44,845 bases of DNA from Chromera velia (Eukaryota > Sar > Chromeraceae). Below are positions 12,246 through 23,684 of this stretch, piece by piece. Under the pieces are notes generated by a model. It did not search any database. It saw only the letters and a program-made list of their open reading frames with translations, and had not been told where the DNA came from. The stretch is from the NCBI GenBank assembly GCA_018398765.1, contig JAHBMJ010000502.1:1464-46308 (forward strand), in the 5' to 3' direction. The translations under genes and the position numbers were made by a program. Position 1 is the stretch's first letter. Each line of letters begins with the position of its first letter.

Positions 12246-12464
12246 ACTCACTGACAGAAAAGAACACAAGCTCGGTACGTAGAGGCGCTACTCCCCTTCA
12301 CAGTCTGAAGACTGCGACCACAACAAAGATGTAAAGAGATGAGAAGAGACGGATGCACACAGAGGGATGAGAGGAGACGGGATGATATTAGATGATGTAC
12401 AACAAATCAATGCTAGGAAAATCGTAATGGAAAGGACCGAAGCACACAATATACGTCTTGTCGT

Positions 12465-12710
12465 TCAGTGACTGCCTTCCGAATCTCGGCGTCTCTCCCT
12501 GCCTGACTGCCTTCCAAATCGGGGTGACTCTGGCTGCCTGTTAGTGACTGTCTTCCGAATCTCGGTGTCTCTGCCTGCCTGAGTGCCTTCCGAATCGGGG
12601 TGACTCTGGTTGCCTGACTGCTTTCCGAATTTGGGCCTCTCTGCCTGCCTGACTACGTTCTAGACTACGTTCTGAATTTCGGCCTCTCTGTTTGTCTCAC
12701 TGCAAAGCGG
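12465..12710 (-). repeat. Array of the same units, right arm (inverted)
   Basis: Read on the minus strand this contains the same A, B and C unit types as 12010-12245, in the order B-B-C-A-C-A. About 220 bases of unrelated spacer lie between the arms, so the pair could fold back into a long imperfect hairpin. Confidence 0.85.
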
Positions 12711-13180
12711 TTTAAAGAAGCGAATGGAAGCAAACAGATGGAGAGACTCTGAGACGGCTCAAAACAAGGAGTTTGAAACAAGCTAATAGGAGCACACAGA
12801 TGGGGAGAGATGGCTGGAAGCAAAGCGTTTGGAAGAGCTGAATAAGGAGAGACTGCTGAAAGCAAAGTGGTTGGAAGAAGCGAATAGAAGCAAGCAAATG
12901 GAGAGAGACGGCTGAAAGCACATCGTTTAGAAAAATGAGATGGCTGAAAACAAAGCCTAGAAACAAAGCTGTCAGAAGAAGCGAATGGAAGCAAGCAGAT
13001 GGAGAGAGACGGCTGAAAACAAGGTGACACTGTCTGGAAGAAGCCAATAGGAGCAGACAGATGGGCAGAGATGGTCGGAAGCACAGCATTTGGAAGCAAG
13101 CAGATGGAGAGAGACGTATATATGAAAGCAAAGCGGTTGAAAGAAGCGAATGGAAGCAGGCAGAATGGGAGCAAGTACTG
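12705..13180. repeat. ~55-62-bp degenerate satellite
   Basis: About eight degenerate copies of a unit with core GAAGCGAATGGAAGCAAGCA followed by GATGGAGAGAGACGGCTGAA. Both long minus-strand open frames across it (12665-13210 and 12712-13131) are products of the repeat, encoding reiterated LSICLLPFAS-like segments, and I do not call them genes. Confidence 0.85.
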
Positions 13181-13210
13181 GGAGGTAGATGGCGTTCTGA
13201 TAATACTCAC

Positions 13211-14065
13211 CGCAGAAAGATAGGTTGGCTCAGGGCTTCCACGAAGCTCAGCGACCGTTTTGCGAACCTTTTCTTGTCGACGATGCTCTTTGCACTCACT
13301 TTCACCTTCTACAGCGAATTGAGTACACGAAACTCCCGGAGATCTTTCATGACAGCACGCGTTCTCGTCCTTTCCTTTGGTGGAGCTCTCAGTCGTGGAG
13401 CTCGAACTTCACTTCGCTCAGATCTAGCGCTCAGATATTCGCTCGTTAGTCTGCCTGCATGTCTTGCAAAAGTTTGAGCCTTCGACTGCCCATCGGAGAC
13501 ATAGTTCGCCCTTTCTGGGCCCTCGAAGGAAACGATGCTGACAAGTTGGGTGATCATTGCCATGAGCAGACTGCATTTTCCAAGAAAAGTTGACAGACTA
13601 CTGAACTGTGACTGACTTAAATATAGTCCGTTGACTTGTTGAGTAGACTCAGACAGAAGTATATCGATTCAGACATGCAGATGATTCTGAGATGTCTATA
13701 TACGAGTCTATATACGACCCATGAAAAGGTCAGACGTACGGTTAGGTACATGCAGTCTTTCGAAAAACTCGCGTGCATGCATGGAACCCGGATTCCGGTC
13801 CCGGAATGCAACTGTAACCCGTTTTGCGGCTAACTTTTGGTGGGCGAAATTTTCCTTGGTGCGGCGCTCAGGGTATAAAACAGATACCGGGGACCCTGAA
13901 GGGCTCCGGCACGATGACAACGAAGGGCGTACGAATTCGCATGCGCGGCAGCCAAGGATCGTAGACGGTGAATTCTTGTCGATCCATGCAGGGATCATCA
14001 GACTGACAGACTCGCATCACTGAAGCTCATCCTACATCTGTTCAGACTCATTCGGTGAACGCTTC
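13211..14065. promoter_or_regulatory. Upstream region of the THUMP methyltransferase gene
   Basis: No convincing gene. It contains a GTGCATGCATGG motif at 13773-13783, a GCATGC near 13940, and a tandem TCTATATACGA pair near 13696-13718. The region is the only place for the promoter of the gene starting at 14066. Confidence 0.4.
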
Positions 14066-16752
14066 ATGCCAGGAAGACTCAGCCTCTCGTGCCAGTATTG
14101 TTTTGAGGTCTTCATCGATGCTTTAAGAATGAGCTCCGACATTTTATTAAAAAAAGCACGAGGATGGTTGAATGATCAGACAGAAGAGAGAAATTCGATG
14201 GAGCGTCTCTGTCTCACGCTGCCGACAGGGCCTGGACTTCGGAAAGCCATTGTGCGTGAGGTCACGGCTGAATATGGCACGGAAACACTCGACTCCAGCA
14301 AGCAGGGGCGTCTCTATTTTTCAGTTCCTGCAGGGGATCTCACTGCAACGTATGCAGGCTTCGTGGGTATAGGGAAGCTGCGTCTGGTGCATGTCAGTGA
14401 GTCCTTGCAAGAAGGCACAGAACAAAGAGAGCCTGCATGTAATGTGCAGGAAGGCGCGGGAGATTTGGAGTCCCTGGTTGCGGCCCGCTTCGAGGGGGCT
14501 GTCGTTGACGGAATTCCGAAATGGAGCCGTCTCCTTCCAGTAGCTCGGTTAGTGTCGTCGTGCAGTCTCCCACCGCTCCGCGTCTCCGTCTCTGTCCACA
14601 AGGCAGGAGATCGTGCGAGGACCATACGCACTGCATCGTTGACACGGCAACTCGTGACGGTGCTGCAGAAGTGCACAGACTCACCGACTTCCTCAGCGTC
14701 GGCGTTAGCGTCAGAATCAGTGTGTGCAGAGAGAGGGGGTGAGGAGCGCAAGGGATTTGAAGTGAGAAGAGTTGAGCCCGTGTTGAAGAATCCTGACGTG
14801 ATTGTGATTGTGACTCTAAACGACCGAGACCTTCTTATAGACTCCACAGTGCCTGCCGTCCGGGAGGGGGCAGGGGAGGGCTGCGACGTTTTGGAGACGA
14901 TGGCCGAGTGCTCCGGTCTAAAGCTGCCGGTCGCGTGGGCGTTGGTGCAGTCTGCCAACTTGCAGGTGGGCGGAGAGAGGGAGGACAGTCATTGCTTCAT
15001 TGCATTCATCGGATCGGGGCAATGGATCGGGTGGCTTTGAGGTTGTTTGCGTATGGTTTCTAGATGCCTGTCTGATGCTTTCTCCGGCATCCTGGTGGAT
15101 TGATGGATGGACTGGTTCATTGGACGGTGTCATTCTTTGGTTTGGTTGCGTGGTTGGTTGATCGAAGGTTTGGTTGGGTTTACTGCCTGCCTGTCTGAAT
15201 GAGTCATTGGTCGATCGGACATAAAACGCTCAGATAAACAGACGGTTACTTTCTTTGCCCCTTAAGCCGTCGCCGCAGAGTTGCCATCTCCACTTCTATC
15301 TTTACTCTTCTGTTGAATACACCCTCGCTTTGCATCTCTTTGCTGTTCGCGGGTACTTGGAGAGAGGTCACCTCGAGTGTATTTGAACTTGTACAATGAG
15401 CAGAGAGGCTGTGATGGACGGGGCTTTTTTTGTAGATTGATGTTCCGGATTCGTATTGGATGCAAAGAGACATTTGCCCATCCTTTTTTTTTTTTTGTAC
15501 GCAATTCGTGGTCCGGGTTTCTCTCTGTATCCTCATTTTTGCTCTTCATCTTTCGACGACCCGACTGATGCCCGCTTGCGCGGCTCCTTGGCCGTTTGAC
15601 TGCTTCCTCCCTTCCTTCCTGTTGCAGGACGGAGAGGTCATGATGGACCCCATGGCAGGATCAGGTGCCATCCCGTTGGTGGCAACTGCAACAGATCGGC
15701 GCGCAGGGAAGGAACAGAGTATTTTGGTCAGAGCAGCTGACGCGTCCCCCTCGCAGCTGCAGCGTGCGTCGCGGAATTTGTCGCGCTTCCCGTCTCTTGC
15801 CTTGTTCTCCGAGCCTCTTGATGCAGGCAGCGCAACAGCAATGGCTGCCTTCACAGACGTCACAGTGATTGTGTGCGACCTGCCCTTCGGCATTCAGCAC
15901 ACCGCGGCAGGGGGAGAGACACTGGAGGCATTGTATGCACTGGTAATCGGTTGCTGGTGTCCCCTTCTGGTGTCGAATTTTCGGCACAAAGTGGAGGAGA
16001 AGCGGGATACCGGTCCCCATATCGGTGCGACTTCTTCAATGGAATGTCGAAGTGAGAGTGGGAACGGGGTGTGGTTGCCGAGGACGGTACTCCTGACGTC
16101 TGCTCAAATGGCAAAACACCTCCAGCAGGTTGTGTGTGCACAACCGGGTTGGTCAGTGGCCGCCTCCCGTCGGTGTTCTCTGGGTCCCGTGAAGGCGGTG
16201 ATTGTGTGCGCTCGGTGGGATCCTCCAGTCAATCTGCAACCTCCAATGACGTGTGGTGTTGGAGAACAGGAAGGAGAGGGGGAGGGGGGAGCTTGGGATG
16301 CTTGGCATCAATTGAAGGCTGTGATTGAGAGAACCTCTGGGGGGGTTGGAAGAGAAGTTGGAAGTGGGAGTGTGGGGGAGGTTGAGAGGGCTCCTCATGC
16401 AGAGGGAGAGAGGAGAGAGTATGTGGGCTTAGGTAAAGGGGACGCCCCAGCAGTGGAGGGGCACTTGGGAAAGGCAAGTGAAGGTGCAATGTCTCCTTTG
16501 TGTGAGTCTGTTTCTGTCCCTAGGCCTGTCCTTGCAAGCGCTGCAGAGGCCAGCTCCCCTCAAAGCCTCCCTCATGACACGGTCCCGCAGGGAGGCGCTG
16601 AAGAGAGAGGGAAAAGATTGGGATCTAGGTGTGTGCAGGAAGAGACAGATCTTCAGGCCCTGGTCACGCGATTCTGGTGGGAGGGTCCCGAGGGGCGGTC
16701 TGGATGGGCTGTGGGTTTGGCACGCGCTCTCCGTGATGCGGCCGTCCATTAA
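14066..16752 (+). CDS. THUMP-domain tRNA guanine-N2 methyltransferase-like protein (THUMPD2/THUMPD3/Trm14 type)
   Basis: Two exons, 14066-14965 and 15628-16752, join in phase 0 (TTGCAG|GTGGGC donor, TTGCAG acceptor) to about 674 residues. Exon 1 carries a THUMP-like RNA-binding module (VSVHKAGDRARTIRTAS, later NPDVIVIVTLNDRDLLID). The joint reads ANLQ then DGEVMMDPMAGSGAIPLVA, which is the SAM-binding motif I of class I methyltransferases. A motif II-like segment RAADASPSQLQRASRN and a motif IV VIVCDLPFGIQH follow. Asp-Leu-Pro-Phe-Gly is typical of the THUMPD2/3 and TrmN guanine-N2 enzymes. The family modifies G6/G7 of tRNA, usually with a TRMT112 partner; the exact substrate here is inference. 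The C-terminal third has a long Gly/Glu-rich insertion not expected in the family. Start choice is open: ATGs at 14066, 14129 and 14198 are in frame, the last just before the conserved MERLCLTLPTGPGLRKA. Confidence 0.85.
14966..15627 (+). other. 662-nt intron of the THUMP methyltransferase gene
   Basis: Boundaries are fixed by the continuous protein reading on both sides. It contains a poly-T run near 15484-15496 and a pyrimidine-rich acceptor tract ending in TTGCAG. Unspliced reading stops at 15038-15040. Confidence 0.85.
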
Positions 16753-17392
16753 CCTTGCTGTACCTTGCCGCATGCAGATCATTCAGGAAAATTCAAACTC
16801 TGTTGATTTCAGGCTCTCAGACGCTCTCTGACTTTGCAATGGGCGGTCTGTGCGCATCTACGCACAGCGTTGTCTACACGTCGCACAGTGATCTAAACAG
16901 TAATAAAAAAGAGCTTAAAAAGTCTTTTTTTTATATAGACTGTTTCTCTGATTGCGATTGAAGTTGAAACAATCAAAAAAACCTAGACAAAAACAATGAT
17001 TCACATACGTTTCAATCATTTGATAGTCAAAGGGGACAGTCATAAAAATATTTACAATGTTGTATACAATGTATACAATGAAAATTTAGGTTCAAGAGGA
17101 ATAGATCAATTTAGATGGCTTTTGTCTAGGCTATATACGGTTTTAACGCTTTAGTTATTTAACACTGTAATAACACATTAACTATAGCCCAATAGTACTA
17201 GCCTAAGTATCAATTCAATTCGTATAGGTCTAGGTGTAGGTAAAACCAGCGCGCTGTTCGTGTAGCTGTTATAGTAGCTGCTAGTAGAATAGATTATCCC
17301 TAGGGATTCTCTCTAGGATTCTCTACAAAAAATACAGTTAAATCAGAGCTAGGATCAGCCGATCAGGGCCGGGTGCAACTATAGGGATACAA
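16753..17392. other. AT-rich noncoding block
   Basis: Follows the methyltransferase stop. Base composition drops sharply from about 16890 to 17330, with TGTATACAATG direct repeats near 17058-17080. No gene seen. Confidence 0.5.
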
Positions 17393-17716
17393 GTTGAAGT
17401 ACAGGTAGCCGTTGGGGTACCGTGCCGCGCATTGGGCCGCGGGCTTGGCCGAGCTTGTGTCACGTACACGTGTTGTGCGCATGCGGCGAATAATCGCCGC
17501 GCCGAGCGATTATTGCGCGGATGTATTGTTTTGTTATTTCTGTGCATATCGTGCTTTGAATAGCATGCAAGATTGGATTCATTGCTTTGCTTTCGGATTG
17601 AGAGTATTACTATTACTTTTACAGACTTCTTCAGGAGCTGTACAGACTTGGGCATAGACCACAGAGACTTACCTGTCATGACACCTTGACACACACCTTC
17701 ACCTTGCTTTAGTTCT
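17393..17716. repeat. 324-bp dispersed repeat, copy 1
   Basis: Aligns without gaps to 20969-21292, with about 20 mismatches by eye. It contains an 8-bp stem AATAATCG...CGATTATT with a 10-base loop. The minus strand is open through both copies, but the deduced peptide has no recognisable family. No clear flanking target-site duplication. Confidence 0.9.
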
Positions 17717-18972
17717 GCGGTCAACAGCCTACAGTGCTTGCTGTTGCTATGTTGCAGTTCAAGATGTTTCTTCACCTTCTCTCTCTGTGACTAAGGACCG
17801 TTCCTCTTCTCTTAAAGCAGCCTCAGGGCATTCCTCTGTTCTTTGCAACGCATCTGTTTGCGTAGCCTGGTCGTTTCAATCATGTCCTCGCTTTCGTGAT
17901 AGAAACCCTCCTAGCAGTTGACAATGTGTACTCAGCTGCTAGATAAATCTTGACGAGTTTGCTTCTATGGACAAGGTGAACGATCTACTATTTGTGCACA
18001 TCAGATGCAAGCAGGAGTGGAGAACTGGTTCTGAAGGGGGTCTTCCCTTAATCTGTAGAAGGAGAAGGAGTCGGGTGGACTACAGTCCATGAAGCATTGC
18101 GGCTTCTGGTTGTGAAGGAAAGGAGATGGCTTGGACGACCTTCTGCAACAGCGCCTCTGAGCAGTCAAAGATGACTGACAGAGGTATCCCTGTGGATCTC
18201 TCAAGTGCAGCTTCCTTATTGGGATTGGAATCTGCTTCGCAAGTGAAAGAAAACCTTGCAAATGACCTCCCGTAGTGTGTTGATCTGTCCTTTCTCTCTC
18301 CTTCATGGTTCTTTGCGTGCCTCAGTTGACACTGTGAGCAGCCTGTGCTGTCTCTTCCTGGTTTTCAATGTTCCACTCTACTTATGAGTGGTGACTGAAC
18401 AAACCAGGAGACAGGTCTGCACTGTTTTGTTTGCTTGTCATCTCACCCTGTGTAAAGTCTTTCAGAGGGAGAAGAAAAGAGTTCTGATCATGGACTTTCG
18501 TTCTGTGTGCTGTGCGGAGTTTGCCGTTTTGCCTGTACCAGATGGACGTCCTGAGTAAGAATGGGACGGTTCTTGATTTGTGAGTACTTGGACGTGCTCT
18601 GATACACAAATAGGTCATGTCTGGATTGAGATGTGCACTGTGTCGGGGGCTGCCCACCCACATTCATGAGTTTGTTGCCGGGCCACATTCCGTTGAATGA
18701 AGACGATTCATGAGGCAGTAGCCATACCTTTCAGAGCGGTATGTTTGCCTTGCATGCTGTACCTGGTTGTATCGATTTCGTCTGGCTGTGTTTTCTGGGT
18801 TTTGTGAACGGATAGACTCGATGACTTCTATATAGGCTTTGTGGGGACTTCGAGTACCTTAAGCTTCTGCACCCATCCAGATCTAAATCAGTCGATTTGT
18901 GAATATCCCTTTTCTACCTTATCAGCAATGGATGACCGGGGGGGGGGATGAATACATGTAAGGACTGGGATG
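17717..18972. other. Noncoding or decayed sequence
   Basis: Moderate base composition, with short minus-strand open frames at 18001-18306 and 18382-18688 that I cannot match to any family. It may be eroded mobile-element DNA next to the 324-bp repeat, but nothing in it proves that. Confidence 0.35.
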
Positions 18973-19352
18973 ATGGAGTAGCAGATCCTTACCTGAAAAG
19001 AAGGAAGAAAAATAATTCCGTTTGAATCCGCTTTCCCAACGCAGGAGAACAAGAAGACAAACATGGATGTATGTAAACGTCCAAGCATTTTTTTTCATGA
19101 TGGAGTAGCAGATCCCTGCCTGAAAAGAAGGAAGGAAAATAATTCCGTTTGAATCCGCTTTCCCAACGCAGGAGAACAAGAAGATAAACATGGATGTATG
19201 TAAACGTCCAATCATTTTTTTTCATGATGGAGTAGCAGATCCCTGCCTGAAAAGAAGGAAGGAAAATAATTCCGTTTGAATCCGCTTTCCCAATGTAGGA
19301 GAACAAGAAGACAAACATGGATGTATGTAAACGTCCAATCATTTCTTTTCAT
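18973..19352. repeat. Three tandem copies of a 126/127-bp unit
   Basis: Copies start at 18973, 19099 and 19226. Each begins GATGGAGTAGCAGATCC and ends with a TTCAT-containing T-rich segment. Copies differ by only a few bases. Each holds a CTTTCCCAAYGYAGGAGAAC segment that resembles a 3' splice site. Minus-strand open frames over it are repeat-derived. Confidence 0.92.
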
Positions 19353-20777
19353 TCATTTTTTGAGACCTCTCTTCTCAAACTGTTTTTCTTTTTGTACTGT
19401 GTGAGTCTGAGCATCTAGTCTTTGTGTAACTTATTGCGGCGGTAGCGGAAGATGACTGCGTGTTTGAGTAGCCGATGTTTCGTTCTCTCATCACTTTTCA
19501 TTCAGAGTCTTACTCTTCTTTTTGTTTGGTTTCTTTTCTCTTTTTCTTTTCTTTCTGGCGTCTCTCGCTCTTTCTTTCTTTGCTCTCTCACGCTCTTCTT
19601 CTTGTTTTTTCTCTTTTTTGAGTATCGTTTGACTAATGAAATGAGAAAAGAATGGGGGGGGGAGCGGGGGTGCTGAAGAAAGAGGGCCAGGAGGAAAAAA
19701 AAGAACGAAATGATTTAACAATTGAAAACGTTTTCTTTTTTCTTCTTTATTCTTTTTGCATTGCCTAAACGTGCTTAGTGAAAGTTTCTTTTTCACATAC
19801 AGCAAAATTGCTTTCTTTTGCGTTTTCTCTTTGTTCCACCGTTTATCGCTCTCTCTTTCTCTCTCTCTCCTCCTTCTCTTTGCCGTTCTTGCTTTTCTTT
19901 TCTCTTTTCAAATAAGTCAACCTGAGCAGTAGATTGAGAAAGAATCACAGGAACGTGAGGGAATGGGGCGGATTGAAGAGAAAGGGGGGGGGGAGATGGA
20001 GAAGAGAGAGAGGATACATCATACAGAATGAACCGGAACAGAAAGATAGAAATAAAAGTGCATCATTCATTTTTGCTTTCATTCGGTAGTTCTGTTTTTC
20101 TTCTGAATTCACTGTATCGAATTCACTGCATCTTATTTTCTTTTCAAAGATGTGCAGTCTGTGTGACGTGTTTGACTCGACTGTCCGATTTGTGATTCGT
20201 TTTCTTTTCTTGGATTGCTCTTTGTTCTAGCTGAACAGTGTCCTTTCACCGTTCGATGGTTGTTTCACTTCTTTTCTTTTTATGAAAGGTTTTTTTCTCA
20301 CATATGCATGTCGATAGCAAAAGACAGACAAAGGAAGAAAAGAAGAAAGCGCAGCGTGACAAAGATTGAGAAGAAAAGACGTTCAATGACATTCAACTTT
20401 CTTTTTTTTTTTTGTCGACCAATTTAAATTTTGGTTTGCTTTAATTCTGCAAGAGGAAAGCAGGTGATGCATGTAAGTCATCTGTCATCGCTTCCGCACT
20501 CTGACTGATTCATCTCATTCAGTACAAGTTATTTTCATTCATTCATTCATTGATTCATTCATTCATTCATCAATCCAGATTTTCTTATCTGCATTCAGGA
20601 GTTCATCATTTTTTAATTGATTCCACAAGTCTGTTTCCTTTTCAGACTGAATTGATTTGTAGTACAAACTTCTGGTTTTCTTTTCTAAAAGAGGACAGAC
20701 CGGGGGGGAGATCAAAACAGATTGGATTGATAACGTAATATACAGGAAGTCTTTGCTTTTGACGAAACTTTTTGACT
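19353..20777. other. T- and pyrimidine-rich noncoding region
   Basis: Long stretches of TTTCTTTT and CTCTCTCT type on the plus strand, a (CATT)n run near 20535-20570, and G-runs near 19652 and 19984. Small open frames are low-complexity. No gene seen. Confidence 0.5.
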
Positions 20778-20845
20778 TCCTACCTCAATCGGTAGAGCAT
20801 GCAATCGTTCTTTTCGTTGTAGCTCACTGTTAGAGCATGTGGCTG
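20778..20845 (+). other. Two degenerate tRNA-like 5' halves in tandem
   Basis: TACCTCAATCGGTAGAGCAT (from 20781) and TAGCTCACTGTTAGAGCATG (from about 20819) both resemble the D-arm/A-box region of eukaryotic tRNAs. Neither is followed by a good B box or an acceptor-stem complement, so these are not functional tRNA genes. They look like tRNA-derived fragments, possibly the head of a SINE-like element. Confidence 0.45.
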
Positions 20846-20968
20846 TTTTTATTTTTATTGTTGTCTTTGCTGGACTGAAATTTGTCCTGAGTCGTATCGC
20901 TCGCGTTGCCTTGCATATTTTTTCTGCAACGTTTTGCTTTTGCTTCGGCAACACGATCGAGGGGGGGA

Positions 20969-21292
20969 GTTGAAGTACAGGTAGCCGTCGGGGTACTGTG
21001 CCGCGCATTGGGCCGCGGGCTTGGCCGGGCTTGTGTCACGTACGCGTGTTGCGCGCATGCGGTGAATAATCGCTGCGCCGAGCGATTATTGCGCGGATGT
21101 ATTGTTTTGTCATTTCTGTGCGTATCGTACTTTGGATAGCATGCGAGATTGGATTCATTGCTTTGCTTTTGGATTGAGAGTATTACTATTACTTTTACAG
21201 ACTTCTCCAGGAGGTGTACAGACTTGGACATAGACCACAGAGACTTACCTGTCATAACACCTTAACACACACCTTCACCTTACCTTAGTTCT
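20969..21292. repeat. 324-bp dispersed repeat, copy 2
   Basis: Same length and orientation as 17393-17716. About 19 of 20 differences are transitions, many at CpG positions. The internal AATAATCG/CGATTATT stem is unchanged. The tRNA-like fragments lie about 120 bases upstream of this copy only. Confidence 0.9.
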
Positions 21293-22026
21293 ATACAAAT
21301 TTAAGTATATATCTTTTTAATAATAATGATAGTCTTTCGTTCAATCCTAATCTGAATCCTCATTCTAAATTAACCTAAATTGACTATTTCATGATTCGGT
21401 AATCGATCTGAATCAGTATTTAAGAAAAATAAAAAATTCTGAGTTTTAATTCTGGTAAAAATTCAAAATGATCGCAAGTAATGCATACTAGTAGATCATG
21501 CTCATTAAAAATCATGATAACGTTCATCTTTGTAGACTCGGATAAATATGTCAGTACATGATGGCTACTACTAATAGTAATGATGACGTACGAACTCTAG
21601 GCGCTGCATATAAAAAAAAGAAAAAAAAATTAGGCGTGCACAACTTTTTTTTTTTTAATGTCAAAAGTCAGGTTCACATTTTATGTGGAAAAGTAAGTTT
21701 CAGAGTCGAAAGTGATTCTTTTACTTTTGGAAGCATTTGAAATTTTTTTTAAAAAAAAAAAAGCCCTTCCTAACTTTTTTCTTCTTTTTTTTTTCTATGT
21801 GCGGCGCCTAGTACGAACTTGAGAATCAGAATCATAAGGTACGATAGATGATTGTCCTTTCAACGTACTGGTACGCACGTCGGGCGGGTATTGCTCCAGA
21901 GCTAGCCAGCAGTGATCGAGATGCGATAACGAAGAATCGAAAGCCGTTCTTTTTTTTTCTTACTCATACAGCTTTGTAGCGCTTGCGCCTTCGAATATAT
22001 GAACGCGGCGCTGAACGCGGCATTCA

Positions 22027-22080
22027 GCGCGCGCGCGCGCGCACGCACGCACGCACGCACACGCACACACACACACACAC
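22027..22080. repeat. (CG)n-(CACG)n-(CA)n compound microsatellite
   Basis: Alternating purine-pyrimidine for 54 bases, passing from CG through ACGC to AC units. This arrangement favours Z-DNA. Confidence 0.9.
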
Positions 22081-23057
22081 GTCCAGAGAAAACGTGTAGA
22101 CATACAAGTGACCACACGCACAGATCGAATGAGTTCGCAAAAAGAAATGATTAAAAACCTTCGGACGGTGAAAGACCATGAACCTCGATCGTCATCAACA
22201 TCTCGACGCGCCCTTCAGGATCTCTCACGCAATTGAGTCACCCTCTTCTGGTGAGGGGGCATCTTCTGGACGTGCAAGGGGCACGATTGAAAGAAGCAGC
22301 TTCAACAACAAGCAAGCAAGGTGAGATTACAAGAGAACACTGACGCCACGTACGCATGCAGAGGTTGACCTGTCCAAAAGAAGCCGCTCCTCAAAAAATG
22401 AAAATGCGATATTGAAAGCAAATCTCAACCGGTCTACGCAAACACACCAATGACATAATGAACAATTTGTTTCTCGAAAGAGCGGAGACAGACAGCCAGG
22501 ACACAGAGGCGGAGAGGCCTGAAAGACAGCATCCATACAGAACTTACGAAACATGGTTGACATTCAGATTCAGCGTAAGAACGAAAGACGCTCATCGACT
22601 GTCTTTCAGTCTTTCTTATGTCTGATCTTTTTCATTTCTTTCCTTTTTTCCTACTGTTCAGTTTTCTCCGTTTCATTAAGAATTCTAGTAAGAATTTCTT
22701 TAATCTGCTCTACCTTTTCTCCATTCCTTCTGCTCTTCCCGCATTCCTTCTGGAGAAACGATGTGTCTGAAGGCATTCCGTCGGTTCGACCCAGGCTTGG
22801 CACCCCGGCCTGTGACCCCATGCAATTCGAGTCTATCGATCGTTTTGTCTATACATGCCATCACAAGATGATTTAAGTAAGGACACAGAAGGGTGGTAGG
22901 GTAGAGAGGAAAGCATGATGGCCCGAGGTTTGCTTTGTTCTTCCGCGCACCTCCACAGACGGAAAGAAAAAAGAGGTCGGACCAAAATGACATCTAACAG
23001 GGGAATCGGGACACCGCCACCCCGTTTCGGCATTCCCTCCCCTTCCATTTGAAGTGA

Positions 23058-23088
23058 ACACACACACACACACACACACACACACCGT

Positions 23089-23117
<29 letters not shown>
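23058..23117. repeat. (CA)n microsatellite with one short interruption
   Basis: About 60 bases of CA repeat, interrupted once by CCGT. Confidence 0.95.
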
Positions 23118-23119
<2 letters not shown>

Positions 23120-23684
23120 ACTTAGAGGTAGCTGGGCAGAAACAGATACAAAGACAAAGAAAGAGGGGTAGAAACAAAGAGACCACGGACTCGTTCTCCT
23201 AGAAGAAAGAACGGCATGCGCACTGAGGGGCGGTTCTGAACGAGCAGGCAGACAGACAAGGCATCATGGCACCAGACGTGGAGACAAGGAAGAAAGAAGA
23301 GTGGGAACAGAAACGAAGAACACTCTGCCTCAACATTCTCTCTACATCCTTCCTCCCTTTACCCCACATCACTGTCCGAGTCTGGGAATCACCTGCGCTC
23401 TATTCTGATGTGACTGACCATTTCTCCCCTGCATTCATTTTCTTCTCCTCTCTATCTCTATCTCTCTTTCGAGCCTATGCACGGACGCACGGACCCCCTG
23501 TGCATGCATGAGGGAGAGCGCATAGAGAAAGGGGAATGGATAGAAGGATTGAACAAAGAAGAGGGGGGCTTCTCTCTGCTCTTTCCATCTTCTTCTACTC
23601 CCCTCTTGTGTCTTGTCTCTTCAATGAGGCAGGTCTCACCCCATCCCTCCTCCCCCATCTTGTACCCCTTTTCTCTTCATCTGA

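Larger units (their letters stand above)
21293..23684. other. Gene-free region with AT-rich block and microsatellites
   Basis: AT-rich with long poly-A and poly-T runs to about 21830, then moderate composition. It contains two dinucleotide tracts, listed separately. Small open frames at 22553-22876 and 23266-23511 lack conserved features, so I call none. Downstream of the minus-strand oxygenase gene end at 23685. Confidence 0.45.

Noticed and set aside
12665-13210. 181-codon minus-strand open frame with repeated LSICLLPFAS segments
   Set aside because: It is read entirely through a satellite array, and a second frame is also open there, so openness reflects the repeat.
17338-17775. 145-codon minus-strand open frame over the 324-bp repeat
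   Set aside because: The frame is also open in copy 2, but amino-acid changes between copies are as frequent as expected from the base changes, so I see no purifying selection and no known family.
20778-20845. A functional tRNA gene
   Set aside because: No acceptor stem, anticodon arm or B box can be drawn; only A-box-like segments are present.
23266-23511. 81-codon plus-strand open frame
   Set aside because: Ends in a CT-repeat-encoded Ser/Leu run, with no domain or splice support.
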